A stretch of 64,000 bases of DNA from CAZRQL01 sp964602415. Its GTDB lineage: Bacteria; Bacteroidota; Bacteroidia; Cytophagales; Flammeovirgaceae. Each line of letters opens with the position of its first letter. The first letter of the stretch is position 1. The stretch covers positions 19,470 to 83,469 of the forward strand of contig CAZRQL010000014.1 of NCBI GenBank assembly GCA_964602415.1. Direction: 5' to 3'. Position numbers and translations under genes: made by a program. Shown in pieces: positions 25,531 to 34,235 of the stretch. The notes under the pieces are model-generated. The model had not been told where the DNA came from, did not search any database, and saw only the letters and a program-made list of their open reading frames with translations.

Positions 25531-26208
25531 TTAAATATCAATATTGGGGATATAAATTACCTTGCTGATCCATTTGATTTGTCTCAAGTAAGAAAGAGCC
25601 GTTTCTGAAAGACCTGAGTCCATCTCATAAAATTGACAAGCCGTTTGATTTTTACCGCGTCGCGCCACGCTCATCTCGGCAATGTTGCAGTCTTCTTGAG
25701 CCAAAATGGCAGTAATAAAAGCGATAGCCCCTTTGCGGTCTTCGGCTTCGATGATAAGCGTATGGCCGGAAGCCGAAAAATTGCAGCCAAAGCCGTTTAC
25801 TTCAACGATTCTGATGACCCCGCCGCCTTTGCTCACTCCCAAAATTTCGGTTTCGTTGTCTTTTGAAAAAGCCTTAATCCTCACGGTGTTGGGGTGAAAA
25901 AGAGAGGCATTACCAATCGGTTTGAAGCTGTAAGTCAGCTCTTTTTGTGAGGCAAGTTCCAAGGCGGTTTTGATTTGAGGGTCGTCGGTTTTCAGGTCCA
26001 ACAGGCCGGCTATCACCGCGCGGTCACTGCCATGTCCCTCGTAAGTGCGGGCAAAAGAATTGTAAAAAGTAACCTCTGCTCTCTGTGGGATGGTGCCCAG
26101 AATTTTGTGCCCTACCCTACCAATCCTGACCACCCCCGCTGTGTGGGAACTCGAAGGCCCTATCATCACCGGACCAATCATATCAAAAATGCTGCTTCTT
26201 TCTGCCAT
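25531..26208 (-). CDS. sdaAB: L-serine ammonia-lyase, iron-sulfur type, beta subunit
   Basis: A 225-residue beta chain of the iron-sulfur L-serine dehydratase, which with an alpha chain turns L-serine into pyruvate and ammonia. The N-terminal GPVMIGPSSSHTAGVVRIGRV block (residues 12-32) is the family mark, followed by FYNSFARTYEGHGSDRAVIAG. A C-terminal ACT domain (about 145-220, HTLIIEAEDRKGAIAFITAIL) is present. The alpha subunit gene, which holds the cluster ligands, is not in this window. It follows nuoC by 46 bases. Confidence 0.9.
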   Translation of the reverse strand: MAERSSIFDMIGPVMIGPSSSHTAGVVRIGRVGHKILGTIPQRAEVTFYNSFARTYEGHGSDRAVIAGLLDLKTDDPQIKTALELASQKELTYSFKPIGNASLFHPNTVRIKAFSKDNETEILGVSKGGGVIRIVEVNGFGCNFSASGHTLIIEAEDRKGAIAFITAILAQEDCNIAEMSVARRGKNQTACQFYEMDSGLSETALSYLRQIKWISKVIYIPNIDI

Positions 26209-26254
26209 ATTTTTTTGTGCAATATAATCAAGCTACTTATCCAACTGAGGGTTT

Positions 26255-26719
26255 TCAATACTTGACCTTGATGCCGTGGTAAATTTCTTGCTCGCTGTAG
26301 TCTTTGCGCAGCGGGTGTCCTTGCCAATCTGTCGGCAGCAAAATGCGCCTCAAGTCGGGATGTCCCTCAAAACCAATCCCTAACAAGTCAAAGGCTTCTC
26401 TCTCGTGCCAATTGGCCGTAGCCCAAAGGTGTGACAGTGTGGGAAAAGTAGGGGCGGACTTGGGGGTTTTGGACTTGACACAGAGGCTGTGGTGGTAAGG
26501 AATAGAATAAAAATTGTAAGCCACCTCAAAATGCTCTCCCTTGTCTAAACCCGTCAAGCATGACAGCGAATCAAAGTACAGCCCTTCGGTATCCCTAAGA
26601 AACAAAGCCAAGTCAACCAATGTTTGCTTCTCAGCCCACACAATAGGCATCAAAGGCTTATCCTCTCGCAAAACAGGAAATCGGTGAGAAATCATCGAAA
26701 AAATTTCATCGAAAAGCAT
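26255..26719 (-). CDS. nuoC: NADH-quinone oxidoreductase subunit C
   Basis: A 154-residue subunit of complex I (30-kDa subunit family), part of the peripheral arm. The C-terminal fingerprint WHEREAFDLLGIGFEGHPDLRRIL followed by DWQGHPLRKDYSE is complete. Length is short but normal for Bacteroidota. Other nuo genes are not adjacent: the upstream neighbour on the opposite strand is ftsK and the downstream one is sdaAB. A TACTTTTG box ends 4 bases before the ATG, suggesting a leaderless transcript. Confidence 0.9.
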   Translation of the reverse strand: MLFDEIFSMISHRFPVLREDKPLMPIVWAEKQTLVDLALFLRDTEGLYFDSLSCLTGLDKGEHFEVAYNFYSIPYHHSLCVKSKTPKSAPTFPTLSHLWATANWHEREAFDLLGIGFEGHPDLRRILLPTDWQGHPLRKDYSEQEIYHGIKVKY

Positions 26720-26723
26720 GCTT

Positions 26724-26731
26724 CAAAAGTA
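26724..26731 (-). promoter_or_regulatory. -7 box immediately before nuoC
   Basis: The minus strand reads TACTTTTG, AAGC, ATG. The -7 consensus is exact; no good -33 box is seen at 18-22 bases. Confidence 0.4.
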
Positions 26732-26788
26732 CGGTTTTTTTGCTAAAACAGTTTTTTTCGCCATGTTTGCAAGCGAAATTGCTGTTCA

Positions 26789-29278
26789 ATGGCCAAAAAA
26801 GAAAAAGGAAACCGAATCAAAACCGACAAGCAACCAAAAAGTCAGTCGAACAACAAAGCCCGTAGCAACTCTTTAAACTTTTTTGCTCCCTTTAAGAACA
26901 TATCGGTCTTGCTGTCGGGGTTTCAAAATGCCAAATTCAGAATGGCATCAGGTATTTGCTTGATGGCTCTTTCGGTTTTTATGTTTCTGTCTGTGCTGTC
27001 TTACTTTTTTTCAGCGCGTGCCGACCAAAGTGTCATTGCTTCTTTGAACCTGTTCAATGTGATTGACTCAGGGGTGGAAGTCAAAAATTGGTTGGGGATA
27101 ACCGGCGCATTGCTTGCAAACTTATTGATTTTTAAGCTTTTTGGTATAGGTACGGTACTTTATTTACCTTTTGTGTTCTCTCATGGACTGTATTTATTGA
27201 CAGCCCGGCGAATCTTCAACAGCCGCAAAGCCCTACAAAACGTCTCGTTTTCATTAATTTGGATCAGTTTATTGTTAGGTTATTTTTCGATTTTGTGGCA
27301 AGGTGATTGGGGCTTTTTTTGTGGAGGTTTGGGCTATAACTTGGCTTTTGTTTCCAATAGCTTGTTTGGGGGAGGAAGTGTTATTTTGCTGATAGCTTCG
27401 GCTGCTATTTTTATCATATACAGGTTCAACCTCGTTGGGATTCCCAAAACCTCTTTGCACTCTGAAACTCCAACACACAAAGAAGACATTGGCAGTGAAT
27501 CAACAGATGACAATAATCAAATATTTGACAACCAACAACCTACTTCTGAAGTCCAGCTCTACAATGAGTCCGAAGCCTATCCTGTAAAAACTGTTTTGGG
27601 CGTACAAATAAGTGTAGAAGATACCACCGAAGAGCCTGAGCGCGGGCTGGTTGCCATAGACAAAGATGGCCAACCCACCAATCCCAACCTCTTTAAGGAG
27701 GCCATTGCAGAAGCCGATACCAATGCGCTTTTGGTAGATGTAGAAGATTTTGACGACTACGATCCCAAACTCGATTTACAGTCTTACCAGTACCCCAGCG
27801 TGGATTTGCTCAAAGACTCCGGTAGCGCAAAAGTTAGGGTTACCGAAGAAGAGTTGCAAGCTAACAACAGCATCATTATCAACACACTGCAAAATTTTAA
27901 AATCGGGATCAATTCTATCAAAGCCACCATAGGGCCTACGGTTACACTGTACGAAATTGTGCCCAACGAGGGCATTAAAATATCGAGAATCAAGAACTTG
28001 GAAGATGATATTGCCCTCAATCTTTCGGCAATGGGTATCAGGATCATAGCCCCCATTCCGGGCAAGGGCACCATCGGAATCGAAGTCCCCAACAAGTCCC
28101 GCAATTTGGTCTCGCTCAAATCGGTATTGATGTCCGAGCGTTTTGCCAACTCAACTGCCGAATTGCCCATTGCTTTGGGTCGTACCATTTCCAATGAGGT
28201 TTTTGTTACCGATTTGACCAAAATGCCCCACCTGTTGATGGCAGGGGCGACCGGACAAGGCAAATCTGTGGGTATCAATGTGATACTGGCTTCTCTACTA
28301 TTCAAAAAGCATCCTGCGGAACTCAAATTCGTATTGGTAGATCCCAAAAAGGTAGAACTTTCGCTTTTTAGCAAAATAGAAAGGCATTTTTTGGCTGCCC
28401 TGCCCGATGCCCAAGAAGCCATCATCACAGACAACCGCAAAGCCGTTGGGGTGCTCAATTCGCTATGCACAGAAATGGACATACGCTACAATTTACTCAA
28501 AGAAGCCGGTGTCAGAAACATTAGGGAATACAACGAAAAATTCAAAAAGCGTCGTCTCAATCCCAACCACGGTCATAGGTTTTTGCCTTACATTGTTTTG
28601 GTGATTGATGAGCTTGCGGATTTGATGATGGTGTCGGGCAGAGAAGTCGAAATGCCGATTGCCCGGCTTGCCCAGCTTGCCAGAGCCATTGGAATTCACT
28701 TGGTTGTGGCTACCCAACGCCCTTCGGTAGATGTCATTACCGGTATCATCAAAGCCAACTTTCCGGCTCGTTTGTCTTTCAAAGTGGCTCAAAAAATTGA
28801 CTCCAGAACCATTTTGGATGTCAATGGTGCCGATCAATTGATTGGCATGGGTGATATGCTGCTTTCCAACGGCTCGGACATCATACGCATACAGTGCGCA
28901 TTTATAGATACAGATGAGGCCGAGCGTCTATGTGACTTTATCAGCTCTCAAAAAGGTTATGATACTGCCTATCTGCTGCCCGAAGCCGAAAGTGAAGACG
29001 ATGAGGGCAATGACTCAAAATTTGATTTGGGCAAACGCGATACCATGTTTGAGGAGGCCGCTAAGTTGCTCGTTACCACCCAGCAAGGCAGTACCTCAAT
29101 CATACAGCGCAAATTGGGGCTGGGATACAACCGCGCCGGAAGGATAGTCGATCAACTCGAAGCCGCTGGTATTATAGGCCCGCATGAGGGCAGCAAGCCT
29201 CGTCAGGTCCTCATATCAGACCCCACCCATCTTGAACAGATTTTGCGTGAAATCGAACGTCGTTATGGGAGAAGTTAA
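26789..29278 (+). CDS. ftsK: DNA translocase FtsK/SpoIIIE
   Basis: An 829-residue chromosome-segregation motor at the septum. Basic N-terminus, four membrane segments (about residues 50-220), an acidic linker (about 225-330), the FtsK alpha and beta motor domains (about 335-750) with Walker A GATGQGKSVG near 486 and Walker B YIVLVIDELADLMM near 600, then the DNA-reading gamma winged helix (SIIQRKLGLGYNRAGRIVDQLEAAGIIG). All parts are present and the length is normal for Bacteroidota. It is divergent from nuoC with a 69-base gap and followed 18 bases later by a small membrane protein. Confidence 0.95.
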   Translation: MAKKEKGNRIKTDKQPKSQSNNKARSNSLNFFAPFKNISVLLSGFQNAKFRMASGICLMALSVFMFLSVLSYFFSARADQSVIASLNLFNVIDSGVEVKNWLGITGALLANLLIFKLFGIGTVLYLPFVFSHGLYLLTARRIFNSRKALQNVSFSLIWISLLLGYFSILWQGDWGFFCGGLGYNLAFVSNSLFGGGSVILLIASAAIFIIYRFNLVGIPKTSLHSETPTHKEDIGSESTDDNNQIFDNQQPTSEVQLYNESEAYPVKTVLGVQISVEDTTEEPERGLVAIDKDGQPTNPNLFKEAIAEADTNALLVDVEDFDDYDPKLDLQSYQYPSVDLLKDSGSAKVRVTEEELQANNSIIINTLQNFKIGINSIKATIGPTVTLYEIVPNEGIKISRIKNLEDDIALNLSAMGIRIIAPIPGKGTIGIEVPNKSRNLVSLKSVLMSERFANSTAELPIALGRTISNEVFVTDLTKMPHLLMAGATGQGKSVGINVILASLLFKKHPAELKFVLVDPKKVELSLFSKIERHFLAALPDAQEAIITDNRKAVGVLNSLCTEMDIRYNLLKEAGVRNIREYNEKFKKRRLNPNHGHRFLPYIVLVIDELADLMMVSGREVEMPIARLAQLARAIGIHLVVATQRPSVDVITGIIKANFPARLSFKVAQKIDSRTILDVNGADQLIGMGDMLLSNGSDIIRIQCAFIDTDEAERLCDFISSQKGYDTAYLLPEAESEDDEGNDSKFDLGKRDTMFEEAAKLLVTTQQGSTSIIQRKLGLGYNRAGRIVDQLEAAGIIGPHEGSKPRQVLISDPTHLEQILREIERRYGRS

Positions 29279-29296
29279 AAAAGTCTTTCTCTTGCA

Positions 29297-29524
29297 ATGA
29301 AAAAATACACCTATTACATCACTCTAATTGGCTTAACTTTGGTTGTCATTGGCATACACCAATCCACTCTGCACGGCTTTGAAAAAAGCTACTGGATTTT
29401 TATGTTTGCTGCAAGTATTTTACTTTATTCTGTTCTTTTGAACAAAGACAACCAGCCTCAAAAAGGATCGCCTAACATAGGCAACGAAAAAAAACTCCAA
29501 AAAAAGAAGCCTAAAAAAAGGTGA
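29297..29524 (+). CDS. Small two-span membrane protein, unknown function
   Basis: A 75-residue protein with two membrane segments (about residues 6-23 and 33-48) and a highly basic tail (KLQKKKPKKR). It lies 18 bases after ftsK and ends inside a terminator stem, so it is probably the last gene of that transcript. Nothing else can be said about its function. Confidence 0.6.
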   Translation: MKKYTYYITLIGLTLVVIGIHQSTLHGFEKSYWIFMFAASILLYSVLLNKDNQPQKGSPNIGNEKKLQKKKPKKR

Positions 29525-29544
29525 GCTTTGATGCCCACCTTTTT
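29515..29544. terminator. Bidirectional terminator at the end of the ftsK unit
   Basis: AAAAAGGTG (29515-29523), 12-base loop, CACCTTTTT (29536-29544). The stem overlaps the last codons and stop of the small membrane protein and the last codon of the opposing gene. Confidence 0.7.
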
Positions 29545-31165
29545 ATTTGATTTTGAGTCCGGGTACTTGTGTGAGGAGTTTGTTGCCGTGCCCCCCAAGA
29601 TAAGCATCAGAGAGTAAGTCGCTCATGCCTTTGAAAGGGACGGGTTTTTTTTCATAGCCGTAGTTTTCGCGAAGGGTGAGGGTCGAATGGCTCTCGCCCA
29701 ATCCCACCTCCACATCGGTCATTTTGAACTGGCAGGGGTGTTCGTACCCACAGGCATGAGAAATTTCTAAAATCTCCTTTCTTAGCGTTTTGGCGTAATT
29801 GAAAAACCTTACCGATTTAAGCGTGGGGTCTAAGCCGCTTTCCAGCCACTTGTTTTGGGTAGCTACGCCGGCAGGGCACTTGTTGGTGTGGCAAATCTGT
29901 GCTTGTATGCACCCGATGGAGAGCATGGCTTCTCTGGCTACATTGATCACATCAGCCCCCATGGCAAAAGCCATCACGGCTCTGGCAGGCAGCCCCAACT
30001 TTCCCGAAGCAATGAAAACCACCCTATCGGTCAGGCCTTTTTCTTGAAATATGCGATAGACGGCTGTAAAAGCAAATATAAAAGGCAATGAAACGTGGTC
30101 TGCAAAAGCGTGGGGGGCTGCACCGGTGCCTCCCTCTCCCCCATCTATGGTGATAAAATCAGGCCCTTTGCCTGTTTTTTGCATGTATTCAGCAAGCTCA
30201 TACCAAGACTCCATTTGTCCAACGGCTGACTTGAAGCCTGTGGGTAGCCCTGTTTTTTCGGATATGTTGTCCAAAAACTCAACCATTTGGGGTACATTGG
30301 AAAAAGCCTTGTGGTAAGGAGGAGAAACGGCATCTTTGCCCATAGGAACGCCCCTGATTTGTGAGAGTTCTTTGGTGATTTTGGCCCCGGGCAAAATTCC
30401 TCCTTTGCCGGGTTTGGCTCCTTGGGAGAGTTTGCATTCTATGGCGCGAATAAAGTCGTGCTTTTGAGTCAGGGCAACCAATTTTTCCATAGAAAAATCT
30501 CCTTCCGGTGTCCTGCAACCAAAGTAGCCCGTGCCAAAGTGGAAAACAACGTCCGCACCGTTGGAATGGTAGGGAGAGAGGCTTCCTTCGCCTGTATTGT
30601 GGTAAGCACCGGCCATTTTGGCTCCTTTGTTGAGCGCACTCACAGCATTGCGAGACAGCGACCCATAAGACATAGCCGAAACATTGACAATGGAATAAGG
30701 CTTGTAAGGGCGGCGGCGGTTGTTGTAGAGTCCTATGGTTTTGGCGCAAGGCACAAAATAGGGATCTTCGCGGTTGGGGTGATCTTGGGGTGGACGCCAG
30801 CTAAACATAGCCGGATTGATAAAAACATGTCCGGCAGCAAATAAGTCTTTGTCGGTTCCAAAGCCCTCGTAGTTGTTCTCTTTTTTGGAAGAGGCGTAAA
30901 TCCAAGAACGCTGGCTTCGGTTAAAAGGCAACTCCTCGCGGTTGTTGGCCACGATGTACTGTCTGAGTTCGGGGCCGATGGATTCGAGCAAATAACGCAA
31001 CCTGCCAATAACTGGAAAGTTGTGTTTGATGGTTTGTGCTTTGTTGTTGATGTCCTGAATGAACATAATCAACAAGACCAAAGGCAACAAAAATAGCACG
31101 ATGTGGAAAATTTCTATTTCCAGTTGCGCCACCCATTCCACAAAGCGAGAGAAGTATTCTGCCAT
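29543..31165 (-). CDS. FMN-binding glutamate synthase-family protein
   Basis: A 540-residue protein from the ATG at 31165. A membrane segment lies near residues 19-40. The rest is the FMN barrel of glutamate synthase (GltS large-chain central domain): SIVNVSAMSYGSLSRNAVSALNKGAKMAG near 165, HNTGEGSLSPYH, FITIDGGEGGTGAAPHAFADHVSLP near 350, and the Cys cluster CIQAQICHTNKCPAGVAT near 425. It lacks the N-terminal glutaminase domain, so it belongs to the single-domain, archaeal-type group of uncertain substrate; a redox role at the membrane is as likely as glutamate synthesis. Promoter boxes are present. Confidence 0.85.
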   Translation of the reverse strand: MAEYFSRFVEWVAQLEIEIFHIVLFLLPLVLLIMFIQDINNKAQTIKHNFPVIGRLRYLLESIGPELRQYIVANNREELPFNRSQRSWIYASSKKENNYEGFGTDKDLFAAGHVFINPAMFSWRPPQDHPNREDPYFVPCAKTIGLYNNRRRPYKPYSIVNVSAMSYGSLSRNAVSALNKGAKMAGAYHNTGEGSLSPYHSNGADVVFHFGTGYFGCRTPEGDFSMEKLVALTQKHDFIRAIECKLSQGAKPGKGGILPGAKITKELSQIRGVPMGKDAVSPPYHKAFSNVPQMVEFLDNISEKTGLPTGFKSAVGQMESWYELAEYMQKTGKGPDFITIDGGEGGTGAAPHAFADHVSLPFIFAFTAVYRIFQEKGLTDRVVFIASGKLGLPARAVMAFAMGADVINVAREAMLSIGCIQAQICHTNKCPAGVATQNKWLESGLDPTLKSVRFFNYAKTLRKEILEISHACGYEHPCQFKMTDVEVGLGESHSTLTLRENYGYEKKPVPFKGMSDLLSDAYLGGHGNKLLTQVPGLKIK

Positions 31166-31182
31166 TTGTTGTAAGTTTTTTC

Positions 31183-31213
31183 CAAATCTAAAAAAACCAA
31201 TCACAAATAGCAA
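31183..31213 (-). promoter_or_regulatory. Promoter of the glutamate synthase-family gene
   Basis: Minus strand: TTG (31213-31211), 20 bases, TAGATTTG (31190-31183), 17 bases to the ATG. Consensus fit except that the first T of TTTG is replaced. Confidence 0.5.
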
Positions 31214-31256
31214 CCTTGCTTTACAAAAAATATTTGTGGCCAAGCGATGCCGGCTA

Positions 31257-32540
31257 TCAGTAAGGGATTTGTGTTTGGTGAGGGTCTTTTTCGGGAAATT
31301 CCAGTCTCTCTACAAGAAGTCGCTCAATCTCAGGGGTTATGATGTGTTCGATACTCTCTGCGCCTTGGTGCACTTTTTCGCCTGATATGTCCATAATATT
31401 AGAGAGATAGGTTTCCCAGAGTCGGTGCAACCTCACAACCCTGCGGGCGTATTCTGTGCCCGAAGCTGTCAGTATCACTCCTTGTTTTGTGGATTTGATG
31501 AGTCCTTTTCTCTTCAAAAGAGCGATGGCTTCTTTAAAATCAGCCTTTGAAAATTTGCGCTTTTCCTCAATTTGGATTGAAGTAAACGGCTCAAACGATG
31601 CGCCTTCCCCCAATTGGTACAAGGCTTTGAGCATATTTTCGGTAAGTATGGTCTTCCTGTGGCGGTTTTGGCGAAGCCTTTGAGCCAACAAGCCTCGCCG
31701 AGGGGCGAAAGCAAACGAATAGAAAGCAAAGCCTGAAGCCACCACCACCACCCAAGGCCCAGTGGGCATCCCCGACCAAAGATAGGACACCAAAGCCCCT
31801 ACATACCCCGAAAGTGCCCCAATAATCCCCGAAACAAGCACAACAACCCGCAAATCATGACTCCAAAAACGCGCCGCCGCAACAGGGGTTACCAGCATGG
31901 CCGATATCAACACAACCCCTACCGCCTGAATACCCGCCACCACGGCCAAAACCGTCAAAACGACAATCAAAAATTCCAACCACCTGACCGGCAAACCAAT
32001 AATTTTAGCATAGCTCCTATCAAAGCAAAGCACTTTCAACTGTCCAAAAAATAATACCACAGTGAGCAACACCGTGGCACTAAGCCCTGTAAATACCAAC
32101 ACATCAGAACTGAGCATAGAAGCCGCTTTGCCCAGCAAAAAACTTTGCAGTCCCGACTGATTGGGGTTGCCGCTGTGTTGGATAAAGTTGAGTATCACGA
32201 CACCAAAAGCAAAAAACACCGAAAGCACCAAGGCTAAAACAGTATCCTCTTTTAGCTTTGAATTTGTCGGCAGTGCATTGATGAGATAAAGCGCAAGCAG
32301 ACCCGACAAAAAAGCACCCAGCGTCAAGGCAAACCAAGACTTCTGCCCGAAAACAAGAAAAGCCAAGCACACACCGGGCAAAACCGCATGGGCTACTGCG
32401 TCCCCCACCAAAGATTGCTTGCGTAAGTTAGAGTAAACCCCTATGACCCCACAAGCTGCGCCCATCATCACACAACCCAGTACAACCCACTGTATATTAG
32501 GCTCTTTAAGCCAAAAAAAATCGTACAACCTATGCCCCAT
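31257..32540 (-). CDS. Manganese/zinc ABC permease fused to a DtxR/MntR-like repressor domain
   Basis: A 427-residue fusion. The first 285 or so residues are an ABC-3 family permease with eight or so membrane spans (SLVGDAVAHAVLPGVCLAFL, IQAVGVVLISAMLVTPVAAARFW). After a basic stretch (RRGLLAQRLRQNRHRK) comes a winged-helix domain (about 290-370, FSKADFKEAIALLKRKGLI with LTASGTEYARRVVRLHRLWETYL) and a short metal-binding/dimer helix region of the DtxR type (HQGAESIEHIITPEIERLL). The start is the ATG at 32540; a TTG adds three residues. Such fusions are usually the last gene of a four-gene mnt/znu set; here no ATPase or binding protein is adjacent. Confidence 0.87.
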   Translation of the reverse strand: MGHRLYDFFWLKEPNIQWVVLGCVMMGAACGVIGVYSNLRKQSLVGDAVAHAVLPGVCLAFLVFGQKSWFALTLGAFLSGLLALYLINALPTNSKLKEDTVLALVLSVFFAFGVVILNFIQHSGNPNQSGLQSFLLGKAASMLSSDVLVFTGLSATVLLTVVLFFGQLKVLCFDRSYAKIIGLPVRWLEFLIVVLTVLAVVAGIQAVGVVLISAMLVTPVAAARFWSHDLRVVVLVSGIIGALSGYVGALVSYLWSGMPTGPWVVVVASGFAFYSFAFAPRRGLLAQRLRQNRHRKTILTENMLKALYQLGEGASFEPFTSIQIEEKRKFSKADFKEAIALLKRKGLIKSTKQGVILTASGTEYARRVVRLHRLWETYLSNIMDISGEKVHQGAESIEHIITPEIERLLVERLEFPEKDPHQTQIPY

Positions 32541-32678
32541 TGCAGGCAAAGTTCTAAAAGTTTGAGCACACTAACAAAAAAGTTTGAAGCATCGACCATT
32601 GCTTAAAATCCCATTACTTGGAGTTAAGGATGGTTTTTGCCAATACGTAGTTATTTCATTTATTTGCAAAAACAATCT

Positions 32679-34232
32679 ATGGACTCACAACTGAAAGCCA
32701 AATTTGATGAGTTGGCTCAGAAAAACGCGCAGGCTATGCTTGGAGGCGGAGAAGACAGAATAGCAGCCCAACACAAAAGAGGCAAGCTCACCGCCCGTGA
32801 ACGTATTGATTTATTGCTTGATAAAGGCTCATTCCAAGAGATTGGCCGCTTTGTAACCAGCCGCTCTACCGACTTCGGATTGGGTGAAAACGTGTTTTTG
32901 GGCGATGGTGTGGTAACGGGTTTCGGAACGGTGGAAGGAAGGTTGGTGTATGTGTTTGCACAAGATTTTACGGTCTATGGAGGCTCTCTTTCAGAGGCTT
33001 TTGCCCAAAAAATCTGCCGCATCATGGACTTGGCCATGAAAAACGGCGCACCCGTCATCGGACTCAACGACTCAGGCGGGGCAAGAATCCAAGAGGGAGT
33101 TGTATCGCTGGCCGGCTATGCCGATATTTTTTACCGCAACACAATGGCTTCGGGTGTTGTGCCCCAAATCTCTGCCATCATGGGGCCATGTGCCGGAGGG
33201 GCGGTGTATTCCCCTGCCATCACCGACTTTATTTTGATGGTCGAAAAAACGTCCTACATGTTTGTAACAGGCCCCAACGTGGTAAAGACCGTTACGCACG
33301 AAGAAGTCAATTCAGAAGAACTCGGCGGAGCCATGACCCACGCCACCAAAAGCGGAGTAACCCATTTTACTGCAAGCAATGAAGCAGAGTGCGTCGCGCA
33401 GATTAAAAAATTGCTTTCCTATATGCCTCAAAACTGTGAGGAACAACCTGCTGCGCTGCCTTACACTTTTGCCGATGAGATGCGCCCTGCCCTCAACGAA
33501 CTCGTACCGGCCAATCCCAATATCCCTTACGACATGCGCGAGGTGATAGAGCAAGTGGTGGATGAAGGCAGTTTTTTTGAAGTTCACAAAAATTTCGCTG
33601 AAAATATTGTGGTGGGCTTTTCCAGAATCGCCGGTCGCTCTGTAGGTATCGTAGGCAATCAGCCTGCCGTACAAGCCGGCGTGCTGGATATCAACAGCAG
33701 CACCAAGGCGGCAAGGTTTGTTCGTTTTTGTGATTGCTTTAATATCCCGCTGGTGGTTTTTGAAGATGTGCCCGGATTTTTACCCGGTACCGACCAAGAG
33801 TGGAGGGCTATCATCACCAACGGTGCCAAGTTGCTGTACGCCTTTTCAGAGGCCACCGTCCCGCGCATCACCATCATCACCCGCAAGGCCTACGGAGGCG
33901 CTTATGACGTGATGAACTCCAAGCATATCGGGGCAGACATGAATTTTGCTTGGCCAACTGCCGAAATAGCAGTCATGGGCGCAAAAGGTGCTGCCGAAAT
34001 CATATTCAAACATGAAATCAACCACGACACCGACCCTGCCGGAAAGCTCGCCCAAAAAGTAGCTGAATACACCGAGAAGTTTGCCAATCCTTATGTGGCG
34101 GCTTCAAGAGGGTACGTGGACGAAGTTATTTTGCCCCAAGAGACACGCGCCAAAATCATCCAATCTTTGGAAATGTTGCAAAACAAAGCCGAGACGTTGC
34201 CAAAGAAAAAACATGGCAATATTCCTCTGTAA
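32679..34232 (+). CDS. Acyl-CoA carboxylase carboxyltransferase (propionyl-CoA type, beta)
   Basis: A 517-residue carboxyltransferase that moves carboxyl from biotin to an acyl-CoA, forming methylmalonyl-CoA if the substrate is propionyl-CoA. The N-half has GKLTARERIDLLLDKGSF, the crotonase-fold oxyanion loop GGARIQEGV near residue 134 and IMGPCAGGAVYSPA near 166; the C-half has VFEDVPGFLPGTDQEW near 362 and ITRKAYGGAYDVMNSK near 400. ATG at 32679 is preferred over a TTG 42 bases up. The biotin carboxylase and carrier genes are not here. Confidence 0.92.
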   Translation: MDSQLKAKFDELAQKNAQAMLGGGEDRIAAQHKRGKLTARERIDLLLDKGSFQEIGRFVTSRSTDFGLGENVFLGDGVVTGFGTVEGRLVYVFAQDFTVYGGSLSEAFAQKICRIMDLAMKNGAPVIGLNDSGGARIQEGVVSLAGYADIFYRNTMASGVVPQISAIMGPCAGGAVYSPAITDFILMVEKTSYMFVTGPNVVKTVTHEEVNSEELGGAMTHATKSGVTHFTASNEAECVAQIKKLLSYMPQNCEEQPAALPYTFADEMRPALNELVPANPNIPYDMREVIEQVVDEGSFFEVHKNFAENIVVGFSRIAGRSVGIVGNQPAVQAGVLDINSSTKAARFVRFCDCFNIPLVVFEDVPGFLPGTDQEWRAIITNGAKLLYAFSEATVPRITIITRKAYGGAYDVMNSKHIGADMNFAWPTAEIAVMGAKGAAEIIFKHEINHDTDPAGKLAQKVAEYTEKFANPYVAASRGYVDEVILPQETRAKIIQSLEMLQNKAETLPKKKHGNIPL

Positions 34233-34235
34233 ATG

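Noticed and set aside
27784..28482. A 232-codon open frame opposite ftsK
   Set aside because: It mirrors the FtsK motor domain; ftsK has complete motifs, so the antisense frame is chance.
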